Shown here: positions 21,021 through 29,160 of the stretch, in pieces | How positions within the stretch are numbered: the stretch's first letter is position 1 | Layout: each line of letters opens with the position of its first letter | Source of the DNA: Pseudofrankia inefficax | Lineage (GTDB): Bacteria > Actinomycetota > Actinomycetes > Frankiales > Frankiaceae | Direction of reading: 5' to 3' | DNA length: 64,000 bases | Assembly (NCBI RefSeq): GCF_000166135.1 | Contig: NC_014666.1 | Span: 806,001-870,000 of the forward strand | Notes under the pieces: generated by a model | The model's input: only the letters and a program-made list of their open reading frames with translations | The model's database searches: none | Told to the model about the DNA's origin: nothing | Program-made: the position numbers and the translations under genes

Positions 21021-22454
21021 ATGGCAAATGGCCGGGCTCCTGACATCCGAGCAAGACCGGCTCCTGACCCCGGAGCAAGATCGGCTCCGCGCATCCTCGT
21101 CGTCGGTGGCGGTTACGTCGGGATGTACACGGCCCTCCGGCTGCGGCAGCGGCTGCGGCCCGGTGAGGCGACGTTGACCGTGGTGGAGCCCCACTCGTAC
21201 ATGACCTACCAGCCGTTCCTGCCGGAGGCGGCGGCCGGCAACCTGGAGCCTCGCCACGTCGTCGTCCCGCTGCGCAAGGTGCTCCGGGGGTGCGACGTGG
21301 TCAGCGGCCGGGTGACACGGGTCGCACACGCCGAGCGCACGGCGACCGTGCGCACCGTCGGCGGCGACGAGTACGACCTCGGCTACGACATTCTCGTGAT
21401 GGCACCCGGGTCGGTGGCCCGGACACTTCCGATCCCGGGCCTGAGTGATCTCGGCGTGGGATTCAAGTCGGTTGCCGAAGCCATTTATCTGCGTAACAAG
21501 GTGATTGGCCACCTGGACGCGGCCGCGTCCACCCGGGATCCGGCCGAGCGTTCTCGCGCCCTTACCTTCGTATTCATCGGCGGCGGATATGCGGGAATAG
21601 AGGCCCTCGCCGAACTCGAGGACATGGCGCGCTACGCCTGCTCCTATTACCCCAACATCTGCCCGGACGACCTTCGCTGGGTCCTCGTCGAGGCGACCGG
21701 CCGCATTCTGCCCGAGGTCTCGCCGGCAATGGGCCTTTACACGGTGAAACAGCTGGAGCACCGCGGCATCGAGGTCAGGCTGAACACCCGGGTCACCAGC
21801 CTGCGGGACGGCCGGGTCGAGCTCGACGACGGTGCCGCGTTCGACGCCGACACCGTCGTCTGGACCGCCGGGGTGCGGGCCCATCCGATGCTCGCCCGCA
21901 CTGATCTCCCGCTGGACGACAAGGGCCGGCTGCGGGCCAACCCCTTCCTGCAGGTCGACGGCGTCGAGGACGCCTGGACGGCAGGCGACTGTGCCGCCGT
22001 CCCCGACCTGTCCGGGCCGGCGGGCTCGTTCACCAGCCCGTCCGCGCAGCACGCGGTCCGCCAGGCTCGCCGGCTCGCCGAGAACCTGGTCGCCCACCTG
22101 CGCGACCGGCCGATCGAGCCGTACTGCCACCGGTACGCGGGCAGCGTCGCCTCGCTGGGCCTGCACCGCGGCGTCGCCGACGTCTACGGCATCAAGCTGC
22201 GCGGCTGGCCAGCCTGGTTCATGCACCGCACGTATCACCTCAGCAGACTGCCGACCTTCAACCGCAAGGCCCGGGTCCTGGCGGACTGGACGCTGGCGCT
22301 GTTCTTCAAACGTGAGACCGTCTCGCTCGGCTCGTTCGCCGACCCGCGCGCCGAGTTCCGCCGGGCGACCGCCAGCGAGCCAGCACCCCGCGTCGCGGCC
22401 GCCCGCCCGACGGCGGTCGGCCGGGCCGCCGCGGGGCCGATCGGGCCGGTCTGA
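21021..22454 (+). CDS. ndh: type II NADH:quinone oxidoreductase (NDH-2)
   Basis: A 477-residue FAD enzyme passing electrons from NADH to menaquinone without pumping protons. FAD-binding ILVVGGGYVGMYTAL lies at residue 25 and the NADH-binding FVFIGGGYAGIEALAEL at about 180; TVVWTAGVRAHP and DAWTAGDCAAVPDL close the FAD site, and SPSAQHAVRQ is the quinone-side motif. The C-terminal FMHRTYHLSRLP..FNRKARVLADW region is the membrane-binding amphipathic part. No strong ribosome binding site marks the start; ATG at 21021 is chosen, but in-frame starts up to 20895 exist. The N-terminal 20 codons carry a 24-bp tandem repeat. Confidence 0.9.
   Translation: MANGRAPDIRARPAPDPGARSAPRILVVGGGYVGMYTALRLRQRLRPGEATLTVVEPHSYMTYQPFLPEAAAGNLEPRHVVVPLRKVLRGCDVVSGRVTRVAHAERTATVRTVGGDEYDLGYDILVMAPGSVARTLPIPGLSDLGVGFKSVAEAIYLRNKVIGHLDAAASTRDPAERSRALTFVFIGGGYAGIEALAELEDMARYACSYYPNICPDDLRWVLVEATGRILPEVSPAMGLYTVKQLEHRGIEVRLNTRVTSLRDGRVELDDGAAFDADTVVWTAGVRAHPMLARTDLPLDDKGRLRANPFLQVDGVEDAWTAGDCAAVPDLSGPAGSFTSPSAQHAVRQARRLAENLVAHLRDRPIEPYCHRYAGSVASLGLHRGVADVYGIKLRGWPAWFMHRTYHLSRLPTFNRKARVLADWTLALFFKRETVSLGSFADPRAEFRRATASEPAPRVAAARPTAVGRAAAGPIGPV
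21035..21088. repeat. 24-bp tandem repeat (2.25 copies) at the 5' end of ndh
   Basis: Units 21035-21058 and 21059-21082 share GGCTCCTGAC and GAGCAAGA and are followed by a partial third unit. The same 24-bp pattern (GGCTCC, eight variable bases, GAGCAA.ACC) is repeated four times in the gene at 24940. Confidence 0.8.
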
Positions 22455-22854
22455 GTGGCGGGCAGGCGGCTGCGCCGTCATGGGAACACCGACCCTGGGG
22501 CCCGCCCGCCCGCCGGGTGGTTTCGCGGCAGCGGTCGACCAGAAAGGCGCTGGGCCGGCGGAGCCGGGGCACCGTTGGCCGCCCATCCATGGCTTCGCCA
22601 AGGGGCTCCACACGGCCGGTCAATGGTTCGTCCGTCCGCCCGGGTCTTAGCCCACCGCGTCGGCGAGAGGAGGCCTGACTGTAATGATCACGCAACAAGC
22701 TATGACGGTCCGCGCTGATGTGTCCGCGCGTTGTTCACCTGTGCGTCACGAAGGGTGACGGGCGCGCTGTCCGTCCGACGCCCGCGTGATTTCTCCACGT
22801 TGTGTTATTCCCAGAACGTACGTAGCGTGGTAGAAATACCAGCGATGTAGGCGA
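22455..22854. other. intergenic region upstream of the tRNA-like gene
   Basis: Four hundred bases without a credible gene. The last 55 bases are AT-richer and contain TTGTGT at 22800-22805 and TAGCGT at 22823-22828, spaced by 17 bases, which fits a promoter with a start about 20 bases before the tRNA. Confidence 0.45.
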
Positions 22855-22929
22855 GCCGGTGTATCCCAACAGGTAGAGGAGGCTGTCCTAAAAACAGCTC
22901 GAGTGTCGGTTCGACTCCGACCACCGGCA
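22855..22929 (+). tRNA. tRNA-like gene, anticodon UAA, class I shape with short variable loop
   Basis: A 75-base cloverleaf: acceptor stem GCCGGTG/CACCGGC (perfect seven pairs), D arm with GG in the loop, anticodon stem GCTGT/ACAGC with loop CCTAAAA, six-base variable region, T arm GTCGG/CCGAC with loop TTCGACT, discriminator A. The anticodon reads UAA, which in bacteria belongs to tRNA-Leu with a long variable arm; that arm is absent. Position 33 is C rather than the near-universal U, and the D stem has a mismatch. CCA is not encoded. It may be an atypical tRNA, a tRNA with a non-translational role or a degenerate copy. Confidence 0.7.
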
Positions 22930-23110
22930 CGCGATCGGGGTTCGCGGGTTCGTGAGCCTTGCGGCACGCCCCCGATCTCTTGCACCGCCTTCGTCTTTGC
23001 TCGTTCGTGCGCCTTGCCGGGCGTCGCTCGGCTCCTGAGTTGACATTGCCATCGCTTCGCGGGCCCACTCGTCGGCGGGCGCCTTCGCCTGCCGGGTCTC
23101 TTTACATTTC

Positions 23111-23139
23111 TTGACTCTGCGAACACGGGCCTTTATAAG
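23111..23139 (+). promoter_or_regulatory. near-consensus sigma70-type promoter with no gene directly downstream
   Basis: TTGACT (23111-23116), a 17-base spacer and TATAAG (23134-23139) form the best match to the housekeeping promoter consensus that I found in the window. The next credible coding start is at 23704, more than 550 bases away. Confidence 0.55.
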
Positions 23140-23147
23140 GCGCCCGT
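23125..23147 (+). terminator. hairpin followed by CTTTT
   Basis: ACGGGC and GCCCGT pair around CTT-TATA-AGG with one bulged base, then CGCTTTT follows. It could end transcription from the tRNA-like gene 200 bases upstream. It overlaps the promoter at 23111-23139, so only one of the two roles may be real. Confidence 0.35.
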
Positions 23148-23390
23148 CGCTTTTGGCTGCCGGATGCGTGGTGACGCGGTTTCACCAGCGTTCCCCGCGG
23201 CCTGCGGGCTGCCCTCAATCGTGCGTAGAGTGAGGATCTGGCTGCCCTGGGCGATCTGGTGCCGTTCTGTGGCGACCGCCATTCGGCCGGCCCCCCAGTC
23301 GGCGGGCCCGCGTTCAGGAAGGTCGTCCCTGTGCGGACGGTCCCCGGAGCCGCCCTCCGCTGCGCCGCCCACAACGGTCGTCCCGGCGCG

Positions 23391-23474
23391 ATGATCGCCG
23401 TTTTCGCCTTCCGGTGGTCGTGAATCGGGCCTGGTCGCAACCGTTTGAGGGCCAAACTCGCGATCATGATCAAG
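23391..23474. repeat. imperfect intergenic inverted repeat (ATGATCGC... family)
   Basis: The left end ATGATCGCCG and the right end GCGATCATGATC face each other, with a partly pairing interior containing GTTTTCGCC and GAGGGCCAAAC. The sequence resembles the element at 42963-43034 and shares the GATCGC core with those after leuS. Confidence 0.5.
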
Positions 23475-23703
23475 GGATGGGGCAGGCGAGTCCTGGGGGG
23501 AGCGGCAGTTGTTCGGCGCCGTCCCGCCGTCGTCGGGGCGAGGCCTTCTGGGACGCGGCGGGACAGCTTGGGGCGGTTGGGGTTCGTGGAATCCGCGCCG
23601 ACGATTATCGTGTCCAGTGGGTGCTGGGCGGGGCGGCTGCGGGCGCGTCGCGGGCGGCAGAGCGCCACCCGGCTGGCCAGCGCGAAGGGGAGCAACGATC
23701 CAC

Positions 23704-24510
23704 ATGGCGAGGACCCGATCGAGCAACCCGGTGTTCACCCACCTGCGGTCCGGGCCGCCGGCCTCCGACCAGCTCACCTGGCCGCCGTCCGCGCAGGGCA
23801 CGCCGCCCGGAACGCCGACGCCTGAGGAACTGGCCCGGGCCTACCGGCAGCCGAGTTCGCTCACCATCGATGACGTCGTCATGCACACCCTCGGCCTGTT
23901 CGCCATCGCGGGCGTGGGCGGCGCCGTCGGCTGGTACCTCGTGGACAGCGCGCCCGGCCTGGTCTTCGGCGCGGGCATCGCCGCGTTCGTCCTGAGCCTC
24001 GTGATCCGGTTCACCGGCCGGATCAACCCCGCGCTGGTGGTCGTCTTCGGAGTCCTGTCCGGCCTCATGGCCGGCGGCGTGTCGAGGCTCTACGCGAACG
24101 ACTACGCCGGGATCATCCCGCAGGCCATTCTGGGCACCGCGGTGATCTTCGTGACGATGCTGCTGGCCTACCGCAGCCGGCGCCTGCGCGCCACGCCCCG
24201 GATGGCCCGGATCGTCGGCAACGTCCTGCTGGCCGTCGTCATCATCAGCATCATCGACGTGGTGCTGCGCCTCACCACCGGCAGCCACCTGCCCGTCATC
24301 AACGACGCCACCCCGCTGGGCATCCTGTTCAGCGTCGTCGTCCTGGTGATCGCGAGCCTGCAGTTCATCCTCGACTTCGACGCCATCGAGCGGATGATCG
24401 CCGCGCGGGCGCCCCGGTCGGACGCCTGGGTGTGCGCCTACGGCCTGCTGATCGGCTTCATCTGGGTCTACCTGGAGATGCTGCGGCTGCTGTCGAAACT
24501 GCGCCGCTAG
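23704..24510 (+). CDS. Bax inhibitor-1 / YccA family membrane protein
   Basis: A 268-residue integral membrane protein with seven predicted helices after a 50-residue Pro-rich cytoplasmic start. The pattern of LGLFAIAGVGGAVGWYL, VVVFGVLSGLMAGGVSRLY, and the final LLIGFIWVYLEMLRLLSKLR is that of actinobacterial YccA/BI-1-like proteins, which in other organisms act as pH-sensitive calcium leak channels or interact with FtsH; the role here is unknown. ATG at 23704 has GGGGAG upstream. A strong two-sided terminator follows. Confidence 0.85.
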   Translation: MARTRSSNPVFTHLRSGPPASDQLTWPPSAQGTPPGTPTPEELARAYRQPSSLTIDDVVMHTLGLFAIAGVGGAVGWYLVDSAPGLVFGAGIAAFVLSLVIRFTGRINPALVVVFGVLSGLMAGGVSRLYANDYAGIIPQAILGTAVIFVTMLLAYRSRRLRATPRMARIVGNVLLAVVIISIIDVVLRLTTGSHLPVINDATPLGILFSVVVLVIASLQFILDFDAIERMIAARAPRSDAWVCAYGLLIGFIWVYLEMLRLLSKLRR

Positions 24511-24531
24511 GCGCCAGGGCGCCGGCCGGTC

Positions 24532-24576
24532 GGCCAGCGGGGAGCCCGGTAGCGAATACCGGGCTCCCCGCTGGCC
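24532..24576. terminator. 20-bp perfect hairpin between convergent genes
   Basis: Arms 24532-24551 and 24557-24576 are exact complements with a GCGAA loop. The hairpin lies between the ends of the YccA-type gene and the convergent DUF4287 gene and probably serves both as terminator. Confidence 0.8.
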
Positions 24577-24595
24577 GTTCTCGCGTGCGGAGGCC

Positions 24596-24832
24596 TCAGA
24601 CCTTGATCGCCCTGCGGCGGAGGTCTGCCTCGTGGACGAGGGCCGCGGCGTAGTTGTGCGGAAGGTTGTGCTCGTCGCGCAGCCAGTTCACGCGTTCCGC
24701 GAACCGCAACAGGCCTGGACCTTCCTCGACGCGCTGGAGCCAGTGGGCCAGATCATGGCCGGTGACCTTCGGAAGGCGGTCGATGAGACTTTCGTGGGTC
24801 TGCTGGGTCTGTACGGAGCGGAACTGAGACAT
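24596..24832 (-). CDS. DUF4287 domain protein
   Basis: A 78-residue soluble protein matching DUF4287: HESLIDRLPKVTGHDLAHWLQRVEEGPG then RFAERVNWLRDEHNLPHNYAAALVHEADLRR. Members are common in actinobacteria and some proteobacteria, sometimes joined to DUF5655; function is unknown. It stands alone, convergent with the YccA-type gene. Confidence 0.8.
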   Translation of the reverse strand: MSQFRSVQTQQTHESLIDRLPKVTGHDLAHWLQRVEEGPGLLRFAERVNWLRDEHNLPHNYAAALVHEADLRRRAIKV

Positions 24833-24939
24833 GCGCGCCTCCTGGCTGAACCCGGCGTCAACGGACCATGAAGGGAGGGTGCATCACGACGAACGGTAGG
24901 GCAAGCCCCGGCGCCGTCCCCGTCAGGTAACCTGCCCGG

Positions 24940-25449
24940 ATGTCGGAATCGGTGCCCGCACCCCTGAGCACACCCGGCTCCAATCTGACGAGCAAACCCG
25001 GCTCCGACATGACGAGCAAACCCGGCTCCGACCCGACGAGCAAACCCGGCTCCGGCCTGACGAGCAAACCCGGCTCCGGCCTCACCCGAGAGGTCAACCG
25101 GCTGCTCAACCGGCTGCGAAGCTGGAGCCCGGCCGCCTGGGACGTCGCGGCCGCGGCGGGCGGCACCCGCGCCCAGCGGACCGCTGCCCTGGCCCAGGAT
25201 CTCGCCCGGCTCGGCCGGGACGCCGGATCGGGAGCGCCCGCCGGCCTGCGACCACCGGCGCTGGCGCCACATGGCCTCCCCGACCAGATCACCCTCCTCG
25301 CTGAGGAGCTTCTCGACCTGCTGGGACGCGTCGAACTCGCCCCGGCTCGGCAAGCGGCACTGCTGGCCGAGGCCCGCGAGGTGGTCACCGCTGCCCGGCT
25401 CGACCTGGAAGGCCCCGGCTTCGGCTTCGCGACCACCCCGCCGCGCTGA
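24940..25449 (+). CDS. hypothetical protein with N-terminal octapeptide repeats
   Basis: A 169-residue protein with no family I recognise. Residues 9-50 consist of repeats of about eight residues (T/S-S-K-P-G-S-x-x) encoded by four 24-bp tandem units. The remainder is helical, with ITLLAEELLDLLGRVELAPARQAALLAEAREVVTAARLDL suggesting a coiled coil or small helical bundle. No signal peptide or membrane segment is visible. Codon use in the helical part is typical of the genome, so it is probably a real gene whose start region was invaded by the repeat. Confidence 0.6.
   Translation: MSESVPAPLSTPGSNLTSKPGSDMTSKPGSDPTSKPGSGLTSKPGSGLTREVNRLLNRLRSWSPAAWDVAAAAGGTRAQRTAALAQDLARLGRDAGSGAPAGLRPPALAPHGLPDQITLLAEELLDLLGRVELAPARQAALLAEAREVVTAARLDLEGPGFGFATTPPR
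24976..25071. repeat. 24-bp tandem repeat, four copies, coding
   Basis: Four units start with GGCTCC and end with GAGCAAACCC, differing only in the middle eight bases. The pattern matches the tandem units in ndh at 21035-21088. Confidence 0.9.
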
Positions 25450-25528
25450 CCGAGTCTCATCGGCAGGTGGATACCCGTTGCCCGGCCCCGCCACCCGCGC
25501 TACCCGGGGTCGGGCGGGACGACGGGCG

Positions 25529-26743
25529 CTACCTGGGATTCCCCGATGGCGGCGGGGTGAGGCGGAAGTCCGAGGCGAGCCTCGCTAGCACCGGAGCGGC
25601 GACGATCCTGGACCCGTCCAGCGTGTAGTGCACCCCGTCGCGGGTTCTGGCCAGGACGGACTGGCCGGCGGCATCCCGCAGGTAGTCGCTGTAGTGCCCG
25701 TGGTCGGACAGCTGGGCGCCCAGGTCGAGGAACGCGGTCCCGGGAACCTGGTGGACCGCGTCCGCGACCGCGCCGTTGAGCTGCTGGAAGTAGCCGTCCA
25801 TCCGGCCGGACCGGGCCGGGGGCAGGCTCACCCAGTACACCCGGCGGTGCCCGCCGTCGGCCCAGATCCGGAGCACCACGAGGGCCCGGCGGCGGTACTC
25901 GTCGACCCAGCCAGGCGAACCGGCCGGCAGGACCTGGCCGTTCGGCATCGTGATGCCCTGGGCGTCGTTGGCACCGAGCGCGACGACGACGACCTCCGGG
26001 TCGCGGGTCGCGACCTGCTCGCGGGCGTGGCTGGCCCAGTCGAAGAAGTCCGGGCGCACCAGTCCGGTGCCGTAACGGGTGTCCGTCTGCGCGCGTACCG
26101 TCGCCGGCGCCGTGTTGGCGATCGTGGGACCAAGCGACTCGGTCAGCGAGTCGCCGGTGACCAGCACGCGCAGTGGGTCGGCGACCGTCGGCACCCGTGG
26201 CGCCGTGAGCGCGGGCGGGGCCGCGGTCGGCCCCGCGCCGGTCGCGGCCGCACCCGGAGACGTGCCGGGGCCGGCGGCGGGCGGCACGAGGCTCGCCGCG
26301 GTCGCCAGCTCGGAGGCCGCCGGATCGGCGCCCGTTCCCGGGATGGGATGCCCGAACAGCGCGCTCAGCCGCTCGTCGGGCCAGTCGAGCCCCACCGCCC
26401 GGGTGAAGCGGTCCAGTGGGCGGGCCAGCGCCAGGACGACGTCACGGGCCCGGCCCTGGTTCATGCCCTCGCCGGTGTGCACCGCCGCCGGCGCGCGCAG
26501 TAGCGCCACCGCCACGAGCGTCCCGGCGACCAGCACGAACGCCCGCCGCGCCGGCACCACCGCCATCGACGCGTTCCCGGCCGGTGCCGCCGTCGCGGTG
26601 GACGCCGGTCCGGCCGCGCCCGGCTGGCCAGGCGGTCCCGGCGCGGCCGGCGGCTGGTCCGGGTGGGGTGCCGCGTCGTCGGCCCGGAGGGCCAGGGCAT
26701 CGGCTGCCCTGACCGCGGGGACCTCGTCCGCCTGGGTGTCCAC
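25529..26743 (-). CDS. DUF459 SGNH-hydrolase-like membrane protein
   Basis: A 404-residue protein with a 60-residue Pro/Ala-rich cytoplasmic start, one membrane helix (about residues 66-84) and an extracytoplasmic SGNH/GDSL esterase-like domain. Motifs are LVTGDSLTESLG (block I, Ser), VVVALGANDAQG (block III, Asn) and the C-terminal TRDGVHYTLDGSRIVA (block V, Asp/His). It lies 93 bases downstream of the MBOAT gene in the same direction. Such pairs transfer acyl groups to exported polysaccharides, with the MBOAT protein moving the acyl group across the membrane and the SGNH protein attaching it. Target polymer unknown. Confidence 0.85.
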   Translation of the reverse strand: MDTQADEVPAVRAADALALRADDAAPHPDQPPAAPGPPGQPGAAGPASTATAAPAGNASMAVVPARRAFVLVAGTLVAVALLRAPAAVHTGEGMNQGRARDVVLALARPLDRFTRAVGLDWPDERLSALFGHPIPGTGADPAASELATAASLVPPAAGPGTSPGAAATGAGPTAAPPALTAPRVPTVADPLRVLVTGDSLTESLGPTIANTAPATVRAQTDTRYGTGLVRPDFFDWASHAREQVATRDPEVVVVALGANDAQGITMPNGQVLPAGSPGWVDEYRRRALVVLRIWADGGHRRVYWVSLPPARSGRMDGYFQQLNGAVADAVHQVPGTAFLDLGAQLSDHGHYSDYLRDAAGQSVLARTRDGVHYTLDGSRIVAAPVLARLASDFRLTPPPSGNPR

Positions 26744-26836
26744 GGCTCACGAGCCTGCCATGCGACTACGTATCGTGTGCATTAGCGACACGGATAGTTA
26801 CTGTTCATCGTGCTAGATCTGGAACCGGAACTCGAC

Positions 26837-28498
26837 CTAGAACCGGAAATAGATGAACGGCGCGACGTCCTGGTGCCCGACCGCCGCATACATGACCAGC
26901 AGGAACGCGACGACCGCGGCAACCTGGGCCGGCAACGGCAGCCGGTCGAAGGCCCCCTGCGCCGCCGCCCACCACCGGCCGGGCACGGCCGCGAGCCCGA
27001 GGCCGACCGCGATGGCGACGATGACCGTTGGCGTCACCAGGCCGGTCGCGACCCCGCCGGTCCCGAGCCGGCGCAGGATCTCGCCCGCGGTCGCCAGGTC
27101 GGGGGACCGGAACAGCACCCAGGCCGCGCAGACCAGATGAAAGGTGAGCAGTCGCCGGGCCCACCGCCCTGCGCCTCGCCGAGCCCCGCTCGTCCGCCGG
27201 GTCGGCACTTCGGACGCGGGACCGGACCCGCCTGCGCCGCCGACGAGCCCGGCCGCCGTCCCGCCGGGGGAGTACAGCGGTTCGAGCCCCTCGGTCGCCG
27301 CCGCTGGCCCCGGGGAGCCGGCCAGGCCCCGCGGGCCGGCCGGGGCCGGCAGTGGGCTGAGTTGTGCCGTGCGGGGCAGCGGGATGGCGACGGCGTGCGC
27401 GACGGCGACAGGTGGCTCGGGAGCCGGTGCCGACCCGGCCCGCCTGGCTCGGCGCCGGTCGAGCGAGCGTTCGGCGGCCAGGCCGGCGCCGTGCAGGGCG
27501 CCCCAGCAGACGAACGTCCAGGCGGCGCCGTGCCACAGGCCGCCGAGCACCATCGTGACCAGCAGGTTGAGCTGGGTCCGCCGCGGCCCGCGCCGACTGC
27601 CGCCGAGCGGGATGTAGACGTAGTCGCGCAGCCAGCGCGACAGCGTCACATGCCAGCGCCGCCAGAAGTCCTGCAGGCTGGTCGCCGCGTACGGCCGGTC
27701 GAAGTTGTCCGGGAACCGGAAGCCGAGCAGGAGCGCGATCCCGATCGCGATGTCCGAGTAGGCGGAGAAGTCGCAGTAGATCTGCACCGCATAGCCGTAG
27801 ATCGCGACCAGCACCTCGACCGACGAGTGCTGCCCCGGGGTGTCGAAGACGGGGTCGACGAGCCGGCGGGCCAGCAGGTCCGCGAGGACCACCTTCTTGA
27901 CCAGGCCGCCGCAGATCAGGAAGACGGCCCGGGTCGCCGGGACGGCGCGGCGGTCGCGGGGACTGGCCAGCTGCGGGATGAACTCCCGGGCCCGCACGAT
28001 CGGCCCGGCGACCAGATGCGGGAAGAACGCCTCGTAGACCGCGAAGTCGATCAGCCTGGCCGGCTGGGTGTCACCGCGATAGACGTCTATGACGTACGAC
28101 AACGCCTGGAAGGTGAAGAACGAGATCCCGATCGGCAGCGCGACCTGCAGCAGCGGCAGCGGGGCCGCGATCCCGAGGTCACCGAGCGTGCGGTCCACGG
28201 ACAGCGCGAAGAACCCGTAGTACTTGAACCAACCGAGCAGGCCCAGGTCGGCCACGATCGCCGCGGCGAGCACGCCGGACCGGCCGGAGCGGCGGCGGGC
28301 GAGCGCGACGGCCGCCGCCTGGTTGATCAGTGTCGAGCTGGCCAGCAGCAGGACGAAGCGGATGTCCGTGTAGCCGTAGAAGAAGTAGCTCGCCGCGAGC
28401 ATGAACGGCTTCCAGTACCCCGGCCGCGGCATGAGCAGCCAGGACGCGGCGAGCACGACCAGGAAGAAGGCGGCGAAGTCGATCGTCGGAAAGATCAC
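26837..28498 (-). CDS. MBOAT family O-acyltransferase (AlgI-like)
   Basis: A 553-residue polytopic membrane protein. Conserved elements are LGWFKYYGFF, PIGISFFTFQALSYVIDVYRG, YCDFSAYSDIAIGIALLLGF, FWRRWHVTLSRWLRDYVYIPLGGSR and the active-site His in GGLWHGAAWTFVCWG. AlgI/DltB relatives hand acyl groups from a cytoplasmic donor to an extracytoplasmic acceptor. An unusual cytoplasmic or loop insertion of about 90 residues, rich in Pro/Ala/Gly, interrupts the C-terminal helices after SLDRRRARR. The SGNH gene follows. There is an 18-bp tandem duplication just after the stop (26817-26852). Confidence 0.92.
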   Translation of the reverse strand: MIFPTIDFAAFFLVVLAASWLLMPRPGYWKPFMLAASYFFYGYTDIRFVLLLASSTLINQAAAVALARRRSGRSGVLAAAIVADLGLLGWFKYYGFFALSVDRTLGDLGIAAPLPLLQVALPIGISFFTFQALSYVIDVYRGDTQPARLIDFAVYEAFFPHLVAGPIVRAREFIPQLASPRDRRAVPATRAVFLICGGLVKKVVLADLLARRLVDPVFDTPGQHSSVEVLVAIYGYAVQIYCDFSAYSDIAIGIALLLGFRFPDNFDRPYAATSLQDFWRRWHVTLSRWLRDYVYIPLGGSRRGPRRTQLNLLVTMVLGGLWHGAAWTFVCWGALHGAGLAAERSLDRRRARRAGSAPAPEPPVAVAHAVAIPLPRTAQLSPLPAPAGPRGLAGSPGPAAATEGLEPLYSPGGTAAGLVGGAGGSGPASEVPTRRTSGARRGAGRWARRLLTFHLVCAAWVLFRSPDLATAGEILRRLGTGGVATGLVTPTVIVAIAVGLGLAAVPGRWWAAAQGAFDRLPLPAQVAAVVAFLLVMYAAVGHQDVAPFIYFRF

Positions 28499-28657
28499 GT
28501 GCCACCACCCTCGTCACTGTCTGTATTGAGCACACCTTACTCAAAGTGACGTCATGGATGCGTATGGCGCCCCGGGAGGCGGGTGCGGTGCCGATGGGTC
28601 CGGGCGTTGGTGCCCTCCGGTGTTCGTCCTCCCGAGCGTGGTCGGTAGCGTCGTCCC

Positions 28658-29122
28658 ATGCCGCACAGTGGGGCGTACGGACTGATACTCGCGTTGCACG
28701 TTCTGGCCGCGATGCTGGTGATCGGCCCGCTGGTGTTCGGCGGGCTGTTCCTGCCCGCGCTGGCCTTCGTCGGGCTGCGCGCGCTACCGGTGCTGAAGCC
28801 CGCGCCCCTGCTGCTGCGAATCGCCGGGGCGGCGTCGCTCGGCGTCGTCGGCCTGGGGGCCGCGCTGGTGCACCGGGGGCCGTTCGGCAGCGTCCGAGGC
28901 TATTCCGACGGCTGGATCACCAGCTCGATCGCGCTCTGGGCGATCGCGACGCTCATCACCGTGACGATCCTGGCCGGTGGCGTCGCGACCGCCGTCGCGG
29001 AGATCGAGCAGACCGGCATGACCGCGCGGCACCGCCTGCCCTGGCTCGCCCTCGCGGGCGTGGTCAGCACGGCTTGCTGGATCGGGATCGTCTTCCTGAT
29101 GGTCATCAAACCGGGCATGTAA
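28658..29122 (+). CDS. DUF2269-like four-helix membrane protein
   Basis: A 154-residue integral membrane protein with four predicted helices, at about residues 8-30, 52-70, 88-110 and 128-150. The opening GAYGLILALHVLAAMLVIGPLVFGG resembles DUF2269 / CopD-type small membrane proteins. His14 in the first helix could bind haem or metal, which is speculative. It is a single gene between two oppositely oriented units. Confidence 0.6.
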   Translation: MPHSGAYGLILALHVLAAMLVIGPLVFGGLFLPALAFVGLRALPVLKPAPLLLRIAGAASLGVVGLGAALVHRGPFGSVRGYSDGWITSSIALWAIATLITVTILAGGVATAVAEIEQTGMTARHRLPWLALAGVVSTACWIGIVFLMVIKPGM

Positions 29123-29160
29123 CCGGGCGCTGGTCGGGCGCGCGGCTCGCGTCACCGTCC

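Larger units (their letters stand above)
22930..23703. other. 770-bp gene-free region with promoter, hairpin and inverted repeat
   Basis: Frames open here on both strands lack family similarity and overlap each other. Within it are a consensus-like promoter at 23111-23139, a hairpin at 23125-23147 and an intergenic inverted repeat at 23391-23474. A small RNA or a long leader of the downstream membrane-protein gene is possible. Confidence 0.5.

Noticed and set aside
23102-23801. Minus-strand frames of about 200 codons between the tRNA-like gene and the BI-1-like gene
   Set aside because: Two overlapping frames with Pro/Arg-rich products and no conserved features; the region also contains a repeat element.
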